Source of the DNA: EX4484-217-1 sp964496035 | GTDB taxonomy: Archaea > Thermoproteota > Thermoprotei_A > EX4484-217-1 | Reading direction: 5' to 3' | Assembly (NCBI GenBank): GCA_964496035.1 | Contig: CAZBXI010000004.1 | Coordinates: forward strand, 1 to 54,815 | Length of the DNA: 54,815 bases | In this document: positions 1-8,427 of the stretch, one piece after another | How positions within the stretch are numbered: position 1 is the first letter of the stretch | Layout: every line of letters begins with the position of its first letter | Translations under genes and position numbers: made by a program | The notes under the pieces: generated by a model | Seen by the model: only the letters and a program-made list of their open reading frames with translations | Told to the model about the DNA's origin: nothing | Database searches by the model: none

Positions 1-3000
1 TTGCAAGAATTGCTCCCAGAGGTCTCTACACTTCAGGTAAAGGAAGCAGCGCTGCCGGGTTAACCGCGGCAGTATTGAAGGACAAGTCAACTGGAGAGTA
101 TTTCTTGGAAGCAGGAGCCTTAGTTTTAGCCGATGGCGGTGTAGCATGCCTTCACCCTGAAACACGTGTGATAGCTAATAATGAGTATGTCAAGATCAAG
201 GATCTCTTTGGGGAAGATAGATGCATAAAGGCAATATTAAATAATGAACTTATAGAGCTCAATTACTCGGAAAATGAAGTGGTAGGCATTAATTTAAAAA
301 GTCTCACAGCAGAGAGAGCTATTTCAACTATTATAAGGAAGAAGCACTGGAGAGGAAAACTTATTAAACTAACTTTAGAAAGCGGTTATGAACTCCTTTT
401 GACACCTGACCATTTACTCATAGATGGTAACTCTTTAGAGTGGAAACACGCCGCCAGTTTCAAACCAGGCGATATGGTACTGTCTATTAAGAAAATACCT
501 AGTCACAATAACGACGTATACGTGCTTGACATAATACCTACTGAATGGACTGCAATAGTGGAAGGTAATGACTTTAAAGAACTTCTTGAAATTATAAATA
601 AGTTCTATGGCAGCGTCTATAAGCTAAGTAAAATAAGCAATAAGAGGGCCTATATTGCACGGGGAAAACTGTACATAAATGTTGGTCTTCTAAAACAATT
701 ATTAAAACTCGCCGAGAAATATAATGAATGGAGAAATAAGGTCATCAAATATTCTCGAAAGAGTAAATCAGAAAAAATACTCACAACCAAAATTACACCT
801 GAACTAGGTTACCTCATAGGGTTCATTCTTGGCGACGGACATGTAATCCTAGATAAAAGAAGAGGATTAGTGAGAATTACACAATCATCTAAACATGAAC
901 CTATACTAAACAAGGTCATTAAATATATCAGCAAAACCGTAGGTAAAGAGCCGCAAGTTCGTAGGAGACACGTGATATCGAACATTAATGGTAGAAGAGT
1001 AGAAAGCGACGTTGTAACAGTAACCATTAATTCTATTGTTTTCTCGTACATAGTAAATTACTTTTTAGAGAACGGATTAAAGCGCGTGTTTAAGCTACCA
1101 AATAGTGTATTAAGAGCATTCATAGCGGGTCTTATAGATTCTGATGGTTCCATATCTATTAAAAAAGCACGTAAAAATGGTAAAATATACAAAGTAGCCC
1201 ATGTAGACATAGTTTTAGCAAATATTGAGCAAGCGAAAGCAATACCCTTAATCTTAAGAAGATTCGACATATATTCAAGGATTAAGAGGGCAAAGAATGT
1301 AGTTACAGTGCAAATAACATGTAGAAAGGATGTAGAAAAGCTCATAGAGCTTATCAAGCCATATAGCTTAAAAGCCTCATTAGCTTCACTGCCGCCAAAA
1401 ATAAAGGCTATTCCATCAAGGGAAAATGTAATTCCAAGAAAAATTTCCATAGAAATAGCTAGGAAATTAATAACTAGCATAAGAATATACGATCTTGTAA
1501 AAAGTGGAGCATGGAGTACATTATATAACACACTAACGGGTAGAAGACTTCTTACTAAAGAATGGATTAGGAATAATATGGAAAAGTATTGTAACAATAA
1601 TTTAGCTGAAGATCTTAAAGCTTTAATAACGTTAGCGATAAGCGAAGATTACTACCTTGACAAAGTAATCAATGTAGAGACAATAAACTATGAAGGTCCA
1701 GTATATGATCTCTATGTACCAAACATACATAACTTCTTAGCAGAAGGAATCATAGTACATAACTGTATCGATGAAATAGATAAAATGAGGCCTGAAGACA
1801 GAGTAGCTATACATGAGGCAATGGAGCAGCAAAGTTATCATAAGGATTTTGAAATACTTTTAGCTGATGGCAATAAGGTCAAAATAGGTAGTTTTATAGA
1901 TGATCTTATGTTTAAGTTCAGAGATAAAATAGTGAAGGGTAATGAAACAGAAGTATTATACGTAAATACTATACCCATTATGGCATATGACTTAAACAAG
2001 AAGGATATTGTCGTTATAAAGGCTGATAGGGTAAGTAGGCATAAGGCTCCAGACAAATTTATTAAAATAACATTCGAAAATGGTAGAACAATAACCGTAA
2101 CTCCCGAACACCCAGTACTAGTGTGGCGTAATGGAAAAATTGAGACAATTAGTGCAGAAAAAGTGAAACCAGGAATGCTAGCTATAGGCGTAAATAACTA
2201 CAAGTTAACGCACAACAATGACAAGAAATTACAAGCAATAATGAAGAAACTAAATGTTAATGATGAATTACTAGGCAAGTTTGTAGGATTCATACTATCA
2301 GACGGGTTTGCATACGCTAACCCTAGCAATGGATATTACGAAATAGGATTTAGTAATACAAATCTTAAGTTAATTGGAGAATTTGAAGAACTACTTGAAA
2401 ACATGAAAATGAAATATTCAATAGAAGTTCAGGAGAAGAATCGTAAGAAGCCATTATATACTGTACGTGTAATTTCGAAAGAACTCTATAATACACTTAA
2501 AGAACTGCTACCCGAAATGTTCGTAGCAACAATGAGCAAATATGAGAAACCCCCAAGGCTAAAGAGAATACCTAAGATAATATTTAGGTTGTCTACTGAA
2601 GGCAGGAAAGCATTTATAAACGCTTTCTTTAAAGGAGACGGTTTCGTTGACAACGAAAGAGTAGGGTTTAGAACGTCTTCATGGAATTTAGCACAGGATT
2701 TACAAGATTTACTGTTGACACTTAATATATACTCTTACATAGAAGTTGAAAAAGCTTCACGAAAATACTTTAAGGTTATAATTTCAGGGTCTCCTAGTAT
2801 TGAGAAATTTATGGAAATAATTGACAATGATGACAGACTAGGTAAAATTACTAAGTTACTAAGTAGGTCAAAGAGAAAACTAAACTACAGAGATGAATTA
2901 CCTGGTGAAGTAGCAGTATGGCTTAAAAGCATAGCTAATGAATTAGATATTAATGACGGTTACTTAACAAATATTGTAAAGCGCAAATGTAGAATACATA

Positions 3001-4199
3001 GGGTTAAGGCTCTTGAATACATTAACAAGGCGAAGCGCATAATTGAAGAAGTAGAGAACAGTATTGAGAGAGGGAAAACAAACATTAGCTTGTTAAGGAG
3101 AGTGGTTAAACTAAGCGAATTTTCAAGGCTAAAGAAGATTCCATATTCAACACTAAGGCGAAAGTTGCATGAAAAAGATAACGAAATACTAAAAGAATAC
3201 ATTGGAGAGGTTAGAAAGAGAATTCATATAATTAAAGATAAAATTTCTTACATAGAGTCATTTATCCATGGTAATATAAGGTTTATTAAAATAAGGGACG
3301 TAGAAATAATTAAGAATAGCGATTCAAAGTGGGTATACGACATCACAGTCGAACCCCATCACTTATTTGTGTCTCATGGTTTAGTGCTACATAACACTAT
3401 AAGTATTGCTAAGGCAGGTATTGTTGCTAGGTTAAATGCTAGGGCGGCGATTCTTGCTGCAGGTAATCCTAAATTTGGAAGATACATTGAGGATAGGCTT
3501 TTCACTGAAAACATAAACTTGCCTCCAACAATACTTTCAAGGTTTGACCTAATCTTTGTAATGAGAGATAAGCCTGAGCCACGTACCGATGAGGAACTTG
3601 TTTCTCATATACTTACCGTACATAAGCAATATGAGCGTGTTAAACCTCCTATATCTCCTTCAATGCTTAGAAAGTACATAGGTTATGCTAGGAAGTTCAT
3701 TAAACCAAGATTAACAGAGGAAGCAGCAAAAATAATCTCAGAGTTCTTCGTTAACCTAAGAAGTAAAGCTAGTGAACATCCTAACGCACCTATACCCATA
3801 ACGCCAAGACAGTTAGAAGCGATAATCAGGCTTGCAGAAGCACATGCTAGAATGGTTTTAAGAAACGAAGTAACAGCTGAAGATGCTAAAGCAGCAATAG
3901 ACTTAATGATTAAAAGCTTCAAAGATGTAGGCTTAGATATTGAAGCAGGAGTTATCGACATAGACGTCATTATGACAGGTAAACCTCTCAGTAAAAGGTC
4001 TAAGATGATGAAAGTTATGGAAATAATAGAGAAAATTGAAGAGTATCCGGGAGCCGAAGTCAGAAAGTCCGATGTAGTGGAACAAGCAGTTAAGGCAGGG
4101 CTAAGCGCTGAGGAAGTTGAAGAAATAATTGAACAGCTAAGAAGAGATGGCATATTGTATGAACCTAAGCCAGGAAGAACTATAGCCAGAACAGTGTAA
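1..4199 (+). CDS. mcm: MCM replicative helicase, 3' part, carrying two inteins
   Basis: This is the replicative DNA helicase of the MCM family, an AAA+ ring ATPase that unwinds the fork. The gene runs in from the left edge; the frame is open from base 3, so TTG at 75 is not the true start. Extein bases 3-146 encode the Walker A region (GKGSSAAGL) up to ADGGVA, 1764-1832 encode Walker B (CIDEIDKM) to MEQQ, and 3396-4199 encode TISIAKAG, sensor 1 (AAGNPKFG), the arginine finger (LSRFDL), the lid and a C-terminal winged helix. After protein splicing the ATPase core is continuous and no catalytic motif is missing. The N-terminal hexamerisation domain lies outside the window. A minus-strand aminotransferase follows tail to tail 18 bases away. 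The family assignment is certain. Confidence 0.97.
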   Translation, partial: ARIAPRGLYTSGKGSSAAGLTAAVLKDKSTGEYFLEAGALVLADGGVACLHPETRVIANNEYVKIKDLFGEDRCIKAILNNELIELNYSENEVVGINLKSLTAERAISTIIRKKHWRGKLIKLTLESGYELLLTPDHLLIDGNSLEWKHAASFKPGDMVLSIKKIPSHNNDVYVLDIIPTEWTAIVEGNDFKELLEIINKFYGSVYKLSKISNKRAYIARGKLYINVGLLKQLLKLAEKYNEWRNKVIKYSRKSKSEKILTTKITPELGYLIGFILGDGHVILDKRRGLVRITQSSKHEPILNKVIKYISKTVGKEPQVRRRHVISNINGRRVESDVVTVTINSIVFSYIVNYFLENGLKRVFKLPNSVLRAFIAGLIDSDGSISIKKARKNGKIYKVAHVDIVLANIEQAKAIPLILRRFDIYSRIKRAKNVVTVQITCRKDVEKLIELIKPYSLKASLASLPPKIKAIPSRENVIPRKISIEIARKLITSIRIYDLVKSGAWSTLYNTLTGRRLLTKEWIRNNMEKYCNNNLAEDLKALITLAISEDYYLDKVINVETINYEGPVYDLYVPNIHNFLAEGIIVHNCIDEIDKMRPEDRVAIHEAMEQQSYHKDFEILLADGNKVKIGSFIDDLMFKFRDKIVKGNETEVLYVNTIPIMAYDLNKKDIVVIKADRVSRHKAPDKFIKITFENGRTITVTPEHPVLVWRNGKIETISAEKVKPGMLAIGVNNYKLTHNNDKKLQAIMKKLNVNDELLGKFVGFILSDGFAYANPSNGYYEIGFSNTNLKLIGEFEELLENMKMKYSIEVQEKNRKKPLYTVRVISKELYNTLKELLPEMFVATMSKYEKPPRLKRIPKIIFRLSTEGRKAFINAFFKGDGFVDNERVGFRTSSWNLAQDLQDLLLTLNIYSYIEVEKASRKYFKVIISGSPSIEKFMEIIDNDDRLGKITKLLSRSKRKLNYRDELPGEVAVWLKSIANELDINDGYLTNIVKRKCRIHRVKALEYINKAKRIIEEVENSIERGKTNISLLRRVVKLSEFSRLKKIPYSTLRRKLHEKDNEILKEYIGEVRKRIHIIKDKISYIESFIHGNIRFIKIRDVEIIKNSDSKWVYDITVEPHHLFVSHGLVLHNTISIAKAGIVARLNARAAILAAGNPKFGRYIEDRLFTENINLPPTILSRFDLIFVMRDKPEPRTDEELVSHILTVHKQYERVKPPISPSMLRKYIGYARKFIKPRLTEEAAKIISEFFVNLRSKASEHPNAPIPITPRQLEAIIRLAEAHARMVLRNEVTAEDAKAAIDLMIKSFKDVGLDIEAGVIDIDVIMTGKPLSKRSKMMKVMEIIEKIEEYPGAEVRKSDVVEQAVKAGLSAEEVEEIIEQLRRDGILYEPKPGRTIARTV
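147..1763 (+). mobile_element. MCM intein 1 (539 aa) with LAGLIDADG homing endonuclease
   Basis: This in-frame protein intron lies directly before the Walker B cysteine of MCM. Seen in the sequence: block A starts with Cys1 (CLHPETRV), block B has TPDH, and block F/G ends with VYDLYVPNIHNFLAEG and then HN before the +1 Cys of CIDEIDKM. These are all the residues needed for self-splicing. Two dodecapeptide motifs, GFILGDGHV near base 820 and AGLIDSDGS near base 1135, mark a two-motif LAGLIDADG endonuclease. The boundaries follow from restoring the MCM sequence GGVA-CIDEIDKM. It looks intact and active, but activity cannot be proved from sequence. Confidence 0.95.
1833..3395 (+). mobile_element. 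MCM intein 2 (521 aa) with LAGLIDADG-type endonuclease
   Basis: A second in-frame intein is inserted 23 codons after the first, splitting the MCM motif MEQQ-TISIAKAG. It begins with Ser1 (SYHKDFEILLADG), has a block B TPEH, and ends VYDITVEPHHLFVSHG followed by LHN before a +1 Thr. Dodecapeptide motifs GFILSDGFA (near 2290) and AFFKGDGFV (near 2625) indicate a DOD endonuclease. A helical region near 2860-3250 may be an extra DNA-recognition segment. It differs from intein 1 in Ser1/Thr+1 chemistry and shows no obvious close similarity to it, so the two probably arrived independently. Confidence 0.95.
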
Positions 4200-4217
4200 A
4201 GGTAAAAAAGAATTATT

Positions 4218-5603
4218 TTACTCCCATGCTCTTAAGTACTTAACTATTTCGTCGCTTACCCTTCCCGCAATAACGTCTTTTATCGACTCTTCGATTATAT
4301 CTATGGCTTTGTCCAGCTCCTCCTTCGTTATAACTAATGGTGGAGCTACTCTAAGTACGTTACCATATTTACCATAAGTCATCATTAGAAGTCCTTTCTC
4401 CCAACATCTCCAAATAATCTTTAATGCTGATTTTCTATCTGGTTCCTTAGTTTCCTTACTCTTAACAATTTCCACGCCTAGGAGTAGGCCTAAGCCTCTA
4501 ACATCACCTACAATTTCGTATTTCTCCTTAAGCTCATTAAATCTCTTCTTAGCGTAATTTCCTAATTTCTCAGCTCTTTCAGCAAGCTTCTCCCTTATAA
4601 TGTACTCTATGGTTGCAATTGCAGCTCTAACAGATAATGCGTGTGCAGCAGAGGTCGCGAAGTATGTTTGTGGTGGTGCTGAATCAAGAATTTCTTCTCT
4701 ACCAACAACTGCAGAAACAGGCATACCTCCGCCTATAGCTTTGGCTACAATTACCAGGTCTGGCTCTATGTTGAAATGCTCTATTGCAAACATCTTCCCT
4801 GTTCTAGCCATTCCTGCCTGTATTTCGTCATCCGCAAAAACTATCCCATACTCCTTAGTCAATTTACGTAAACCTTGCATAAAATTCTTTGGAGGAACAA
4901 GCACTCCAGCATCTCCTTGAATAGGTTCTATTAGAAATATTGCAAAAGACTCGCCTGCAACAATTGTCTTAAAGAAGTCCTCAATTAGGCTTAAATAATA
5001 TTCACCACATTCTTCTTCGCTTAAATTGAAGGGGCATCTATATGTATCAGGGTATTGGAAGAAGTAAACATTTGGCAGTGCATGCATCCTCTTCCTAAGC
5101 TTAGGACTAAAAGATCCCGACGCTGAGAGTGAAGCATATGTTGTTCCATGATAAGAGTACGTAAACGAAGCAATATTCGGTCTTTCAGTATACAATAAGG
5201 AAGCTTTAATGGCGGTATCGCAAGCATCTGATCCACTTAACCCAAAGGTAACTTTTTTCTTAAAATTACCTGGCGTTATTTCTACTAGGAGCTTAGCAAA
5301 TTTAACCGCCGGCTCATGGTAGAAGTATAGACAGTAGTGTATGAAATAATCTAATCCCTCTTTAATGGCTTTAACAACATAGTCGTTTGTATGCCCGATG
5401 TTATATGTCGCAGCGCTAGAGAGAAAGTCTATGTATTCATTGCCATCAGCATCCCAAACTTTAGCTCCCTTAGTTCTAACGATAGCTACAGGGAAGTATT
5501 TGAAAGCAAATCCTTTGGTAACGTATTTCTCATATTCTTCAGCAATTCTAATATTCTTAGATATTTTTTTCGAGGTTAACTTAGAAATCTCTTTAATACC
5601 CAT
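4218..5603 (-). CDS. class-III PLP aminotransferase (4-aminobutyrate/ornithine type)
   Basis: This PLP-dependent fold-type I enzyme belongs to the acetylornithine/GABA/ornithine aminotransferase group; some archaeal members are amino-acid racemases. The 461 residues are the usual length. Visible motifs are the phosphate-binding segment SGSDACDTAIKA (about 124-135), FADDE with the PLP-binding acidic residue (about 256-260), and the Schiff-base lysine in VAKAIGGGMP (Lys288). The ATG at 5603 has AGGTG seven bases upstream. It is divergent from the deacetylase-family gene, with a shared 106-base promoter region. Substrate cannot be fixed by eye: GABA, ornithine or lysine transamination, or racemisation, are all possible. 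Confidence 0.9.
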   Translation of the reverse strand: MGIKEISKLTSKKISKNIRIAEEYEKYVTKGFAFKYFPVAIVRTKGAKVWDADGNEYIDFLSSAATYNIGHTNDYVVKAIKEGLDYFIHYCLYFYHEPAVKFAKLLVEITPGNFKKKVTFGLSGSDACDTAIKASLLYTERPNIASFTYSYHGTTYASLSASGSFSPKLRKRMHALPNVYFFQYPDTYRCPFNLSEEECGEYYLSLIEDFFKTIVAGESFAIFLIEPIQGDAGVLVPPKNFMQGLRKLTKEYGIVFADDEIQAGMARTGKMFAIEHFNIEPDLVIVAKAIGGGMPVSAVVGREEILDSAPPQTYFATSAAHALSVRAAIATIEYIIREKLAERAEKLGNYAKKRFNELKEKYEIVGDVRGLGLLLGVEIVKSKETKEPDRKSALKIIWRCWEKGLLMMTYGKYGNVLRVAPPLVITKEELDKAIDIIEESIKDVIAGRVSDEIVKYLRAWE

Positions 5604-5637
5604 TTTGGAGCACCTATTTCAGATAAGAGGATTAGTC

Positions 5638-5690
5638 TTAAACATATATAAAGATTTAATTAAATAAAATAAACCATTAATATAGAGCTA
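5638..5690. promoter_or_regulatory. divergent promoters between aminotransferase and deacetylase genes
   Basis: Two TATA-like boxes lie in the AT-rich gap. TATATA at 5645-5650, read leftward, sits about 42 bases before the aminotransferase ATG. ATTAATATA at 5676-5684, read rightward, is centred about 30 bases before the ATG at 5710, which predicts an almost leaderless deacetylase mRNA. Spacing fits archaeal TBP/TFB promoters; transcription starts are inferred. Confidence 0.5.
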
Positions 5691-5709
5691 CACTGCAGCG
5701 TGATTAAAC

Positions 5710-6756
5710 ATGAAAAAAGTAGTTCTCGCAATTGGTGAAATATTTAAACATCATGATACAGGAATAGGTCATCCAGAGTCTCCTAAAAGAATAGAGGTAA
5801 TCTTAGATTTCTTAAAAGAATTTAAACATAGCGGTCTTGAAATTGTTGAACCCGAGGAAGCTAATAGAGAAGTTGTTGAACTTGTTCATAGCCCTGAATA
5901 TGTTGAATATATTAAGGTTTTTTCAGAGTCGGGAGGAGGGCATCCATTAGGAGACCTAGATACCGTAGTAAGTAAGAAAACGTATGAAGTAGCATTATAT
6001 GCCGTAGGCACTACCTTAAAAATTCTTAGAAAGGTAATTTTTGGAGAATACAAAGTAGGTTTTGCCGCTATAAGACCTCCAGGACATCATGCTCATAGAG
6101 AACTAGCTAAAGGCTTCTGTATTTTCAACAACATAGCCATTGCGGCAAAATACCTGCTAGAAAACTATGGTTATAGGAAAATAGCAATATTAGATATAGA
6201 TGCTCATCATGGCGATGGAACTCAGGAAATATTCTACACTACAGATAAGGTGCTTTACATTTCACTTCACCAAGACCCTAAAACGCTTTATCCTGGAACA
6301 GGTTTTCCTGAAGAAGTCGGGGAAAGGGAAGGAGAGGGTTTCACAGTTAATATACCATTACCGCCAGGTACAAGCGATAAGGGTTACGCGTTAGCCCTCA
6401 ATAGCATAGCCTTACCAATAATAGAGTCTTATGAACCGGAAGTATTGCTTGTATCAGCAGGTTTCGATACACACCATGAAGATCCGTTAACCGATTTAAA
6501 CCTAACCCTTAAAACATACTGGCGCATAGGTAAGGCGTTATGTACACTTCTCAAGAAAATAGAGGGTGCGATAGCTGTTTTAGAAGGAGGATATGCGTTA
6601 AACTATCTACCCAAGGCTATTTTAAATCTCATACTAGCATGTAGTTCTGAGAAACCGCTATTCGATGAAAAAGTACTACTCAGAGAAAACCTTGGTCATG
6701 TGAGAAAATATATTGAGAGGTGTTTAAGAATTCATAAAAAATATTGGGGATTATAA
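5710..6756 (+). CDS. histone-deacetylase-family zinc hydrolase (acetylpolyamine amidohydrolase-like)
   Basis: This is an arginase/deacetylase-fold metal hydrolase of 348 residues that removes acetyl groups from acetyl-lysine-like or acetylpolyamine substrates. The catalytic set is complete: tandem histidines in RPPGHHAH (126-127), zinc ligands in DIDAHHGDG (Asp164, His166) and SAGFDTH (Asp253), and the transition-state tyrosine in LEGGY (Tyr295). Archaeal homologs may act on chromatin proteins such as Alba, on polyamines or on small molecules; the sequence does not decide. The neighbouring divergent aminotransferase could hint at polyamine or amine metabolism, which is inference. The 3' end overlaps the next minus-strand gene by six bases. 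Confidence 0.93.
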   Translation: MKKVVLAIGEIFKHHDTGIGHPESPKRIEVILDFLKEFKHSGLEIVEPEEANREVVELVHSPEYVEYIKVFSESGGGHPLGDLDTVVSKKTYEVALYAVGTTLKILRKVIFGEYKVGFAAIRPPGHHAHRELAKGFCIFNNIAIAAKYLLENYGYRKIAILDIDAHHGDGTQEIFYTTDKVLYISLHQDPKTLYPGTGFPEEVGEREGEGFTVNIPLPPGTSDKGYALALNSIALPIIESYEPEVLLVSAGFDTHHEDPLTDLNLTLKTYWRIGKALCTLLKKIEGAIAVLEGGYALNYLPKAILNLILACSSEKPLFDEKVLLRENLGHVRKYIERCLRIHKKYWGL

Positions 6757-7161
6757 TGATTTTTCAAGTTCACTTAGCCTATTAATGATTTCTGAAAGCT
6801 CTCTCTTCACCCTTTCAATTTTACTTCTTAGTTCCGAAACTTCCGCACTAATTTCCTTTACCTTTTCTTCAACCTTCTCCTTTACCAAAGCCTCTAGCTC
6901 AGCTAATGGCTTGTAAACTGTTATTTTAAGTGATTCCTTATCCCAAACAACCTTGTTCTCTTCTAGGCTATAAGCTATTTCGACTTCAGCAACATCTTCA
7001 TCTGACAGTTTAAGCTCTAACATTTTATCTTTCACTAGTGCGTCAAGTATATCTCCTGCTTCTCTAACAGCTTCGGGATTAACACCTTCTACAAGTAAGC
7101 TTCTCTTAATCTTATCAACAGCATATTTTAAGCGTATAACCCCTGAAGAAACTACGGGCAT
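6751..7161 (-). CDS. conserved crenarchaeal protein with C-terminal coiled coil (DUF2258-like)
   Basis: A 136-residue protein of unknown function. The N-terminal part (1-85) begins MPVVSSGVIRLKYAVDKIK, which resembles the start of the crenarchaeal DUF2258 family as I remember it. Residues about 90-136 are strongly heptad-patterned (ELEALVKEKVEEKVKEI then SELRSKIERVKRELSEI), predicting an oligomerising coiled coil. GGGAG lies about seven bases before the ATG. The gene converges on the deacetylase gene and overlaps its end. Some DUF2258 proteins are suspected nucleic-acid binders, but nothing here proves that. Confidence 0.7.
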   Translation of the reverse strand: MPVVSSGVIRLKYAVDKIKRSLLVEGVNPEAVREAGDILDALVKDKMLELKLSDEDVAEVEIAYSLEENKVVWDKESLKITVYKPLAELEALVKEKVEEKVKEISAEVSELRSKIERVKRELSEIINRLSELEKSL

Positions 7162-7298
7162 AATGTTCTCCCAAATATCATTTCTACTATCGAGTTCTTA
7201 AATACCTATTGCTTCTCCCATATCTTAACATGGCTAAGTTTATAGGTAACATTTAAGTATCCTATATACTTTCTATTTCAAAGCAGAGGGTAGGTTGC

Positions 7299-7541
7299 AT
7301 GGAGGCAAAATTAGCTGAAGAAATTAAAATCAAAGTAGGCGATAAAGAAATAGTAATTACTGAGGAAACCCTCAACATACTAAGGGAGTATGCTAGAACC
7401 CAAATGACTCTTGAAGAGCTCGCTGAAAAACTAGGTTTAGAGTCTTGGGAAGAAGCATATGAGTTTGTAAAGAAAATACCAGCATGGCTACTATGGACTC
7501 CACCAACATTGCTGAAGATAAGAAAAAGACTAAAACACTAA
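7299..7541 (+). CDS. small conserved hypothetical protein, 80 aa
   Basis: An 80-residue acidic protein with no family I can name. It has a beta-like N-terminus (IKIKVGDKEIVITEE), then a helical HTH-like segment (TLEELAEKLGLESWEEAYEF) and a conserved-looking tail rich in Trp and Pro (PAWLLWTPP). The HTH-like pattern suggests a small regulator or a protein-protein module, which is inference. GAGGG lies about eight bases before the ATG, and AT-rich promoter-like sequence (TTTAAGTA at 7251-7258) lies upstream. The stop is only 11 bases before the tRNA gene, so both may share a transcript. Confidence 0.65.
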   Translation: MEAKLAEEIKIKVGDKEIVITEETLNILREYARTQMTLEELAEKLGLESWEEAYEFVKKIPAWLLWTPPTLLKIRKRLKH

Positions 7542-7552
7542 AATAATTAAAC

Positions 7553-7656
7553 GGGGCCGTCGTCTAGCCTGGAAGGATGCGGGCCTGGGGAGCGTTTCCC
7601 CGTAGACGGCCCCGGAACGCCCGTGGTCCGGGGTTCAAATCCCCGCGGCCCCACCA
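7553..7656 (+). tRNA. tRNA-Pro(GGG) with 27-nt intron and encoded CCA
   Basis: The acceptor arms GGGGCCG (7553-7559) and CGGCCCC (7646-7652) pair perfectly, with discriminator A and a genomic CCA at 7654-7656. The T arm is CGGGG-TTCAAAT-CCCCG (7629-7645). The anticodon stem CGGGC (7580-7584) pairs with GCCCG (7619-7623). The anticodon loop reads C-T-GGG-G, giving anticodon GGG at 7587-7589 for proline CCC (and CCU by wobble). An intron follows position 37. The mature tRNA is a normal cloverleaf. Confidence 0.95.
7591..7617 (+). other. tRNA-Pro intron at canonical 37/38 site, bulge-helix-bulge
   Basis: The 27-base intron is excised by the archaeal splicing endonuclease. C32-U33-G34-G35 (7585-7588) pair with CCGG (7612-7615) to form the central four-pair helix. 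It is flanked by a three-base 5' bulge (7589-7591) and a three-base 3' bulge AAC (7616-7618), with cleavage after the second base of each bulge. The outer helix is weak (CGT 7593-7595 with ACG 7606-7608), so the motif is slightly relaxed. Confidence 0.88.
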
Positions 7657-7677
7657 CCCTTCCACATTACTTCACTT

Positions 7678-8427
7678 TTAAATTAATTTAGCAGCTCGTA
7701 ACAGTGCTAGAAAATACTTCGCTTCATATGTTCTCTTATATTTTCTAATACTTTCAAGAACGTCATTTACGTCGTATCTGAGGATTTCTCTTAACATATT
7801 GGATATCATGTTCTTCCTTATGAAGAAGAAGCTTACAGCTGATGATAGGTTTGCTGGTTTCCTCACGTAGCTTGCGGATTCAAAATCTATTATATATGGT
7901 CTATTTCTTTTATCTACAATTACGTGTTTATGTGGTCTATTTAATTCTCCATGGTCTAAAGGGGCCAAATCTAGTCTGAAACATTGTCTTAGAATATCTA
8001 CTATGACACTCCTTATAACATTTGGTTCGGAAATCCCTTTAAACCATGTGTCTAATGTTCGGCCTTCAATAAACCTGTACATTAAAATATTTTCGGTAAA
8101 GCCAAGTATTTGCGGGCCAACATTAACCGTGTTAGCTATTGCTAAGCATATTGCTTCGTTCTCCATACTTTTTCTTCTAGAATCTGTTCTCCTTACCTTG
8201 AGCGTTACTATGTCGCCATCGCAGGTTTCCGCTTTTAAAACCACACTTGCATAACCTTTCCCTAGAACGTGAATATTTCCAAAGAGAACTTTTCCACCTT
8301 CAAGAAGAATATACTTTACACCTAACTCATCGAGTTCCTTTAATCTTTCATAATAGCATTCATCAGAGTATTCTGGATAACACAGTATATTTTTAAGCTT
8401 CTCAGAATCTATCCTTACCCTAACCAT
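7678..8427 (-). CDS. archaeal Ser/Thr protein kinase-like protein (RIO-related)
   Basis: A 249-residue small kinase-fold protein. A glycine-rich loop (VLGKGYASVV, about 54-63) is followed by the lysine in TLKVRR, a hinge segment (YRFIEG), a catalytic-loop equivalent (LDHGELNRPHKHV) and a metal-binding DFE in YIIDFESAS, taking the place of the DFG motif. The pattern matches the compact archaeal predicted kinases related to RIO/Bud32. The substrate is unknown. Its ATG lies inside the end of the CCA-enzyme gene (13-base overlap), so the two are translationally coupled, suggesting an RNA-linked role. Confidence 0.8.
   Translation of the reverse strand: MVRVRIDSEKLKNILCYPEYSDECYYERLKELDELGVKYILLEGGKVLFGNIHVLGKGYASVVLKAETCDGDIVTLKVRRTDSRRKSMENEAICLAIANTVNVGPQILGFTENILMYRFIEGRTLDTWFKGISEPNVIRSVIVDILRQCFRLDLAPLDHGELNRPHKHVIVDKRNRPYIIDFESASYVRKPANLSSAVSFFFIRKNMISNMLREILRYDVNDVLESIRKYKRTYEAKYFLALLRAAKLI

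Noticed and set aside
809..1597. Open reading frames on the minus strand within the MCM inteins
   Set aside because: Hydrophobic and compositionally odd translations, antisense to clearly coding intein sequence, no ribosome binding site; shadow frames.
7542..7552. Possible dedicated tRNA promoter in the gap before tRNA-Pro
   Set aside because: Only 11 bases and no clear TATA at -26, which falls inside the preceding gene; cannot be supported.
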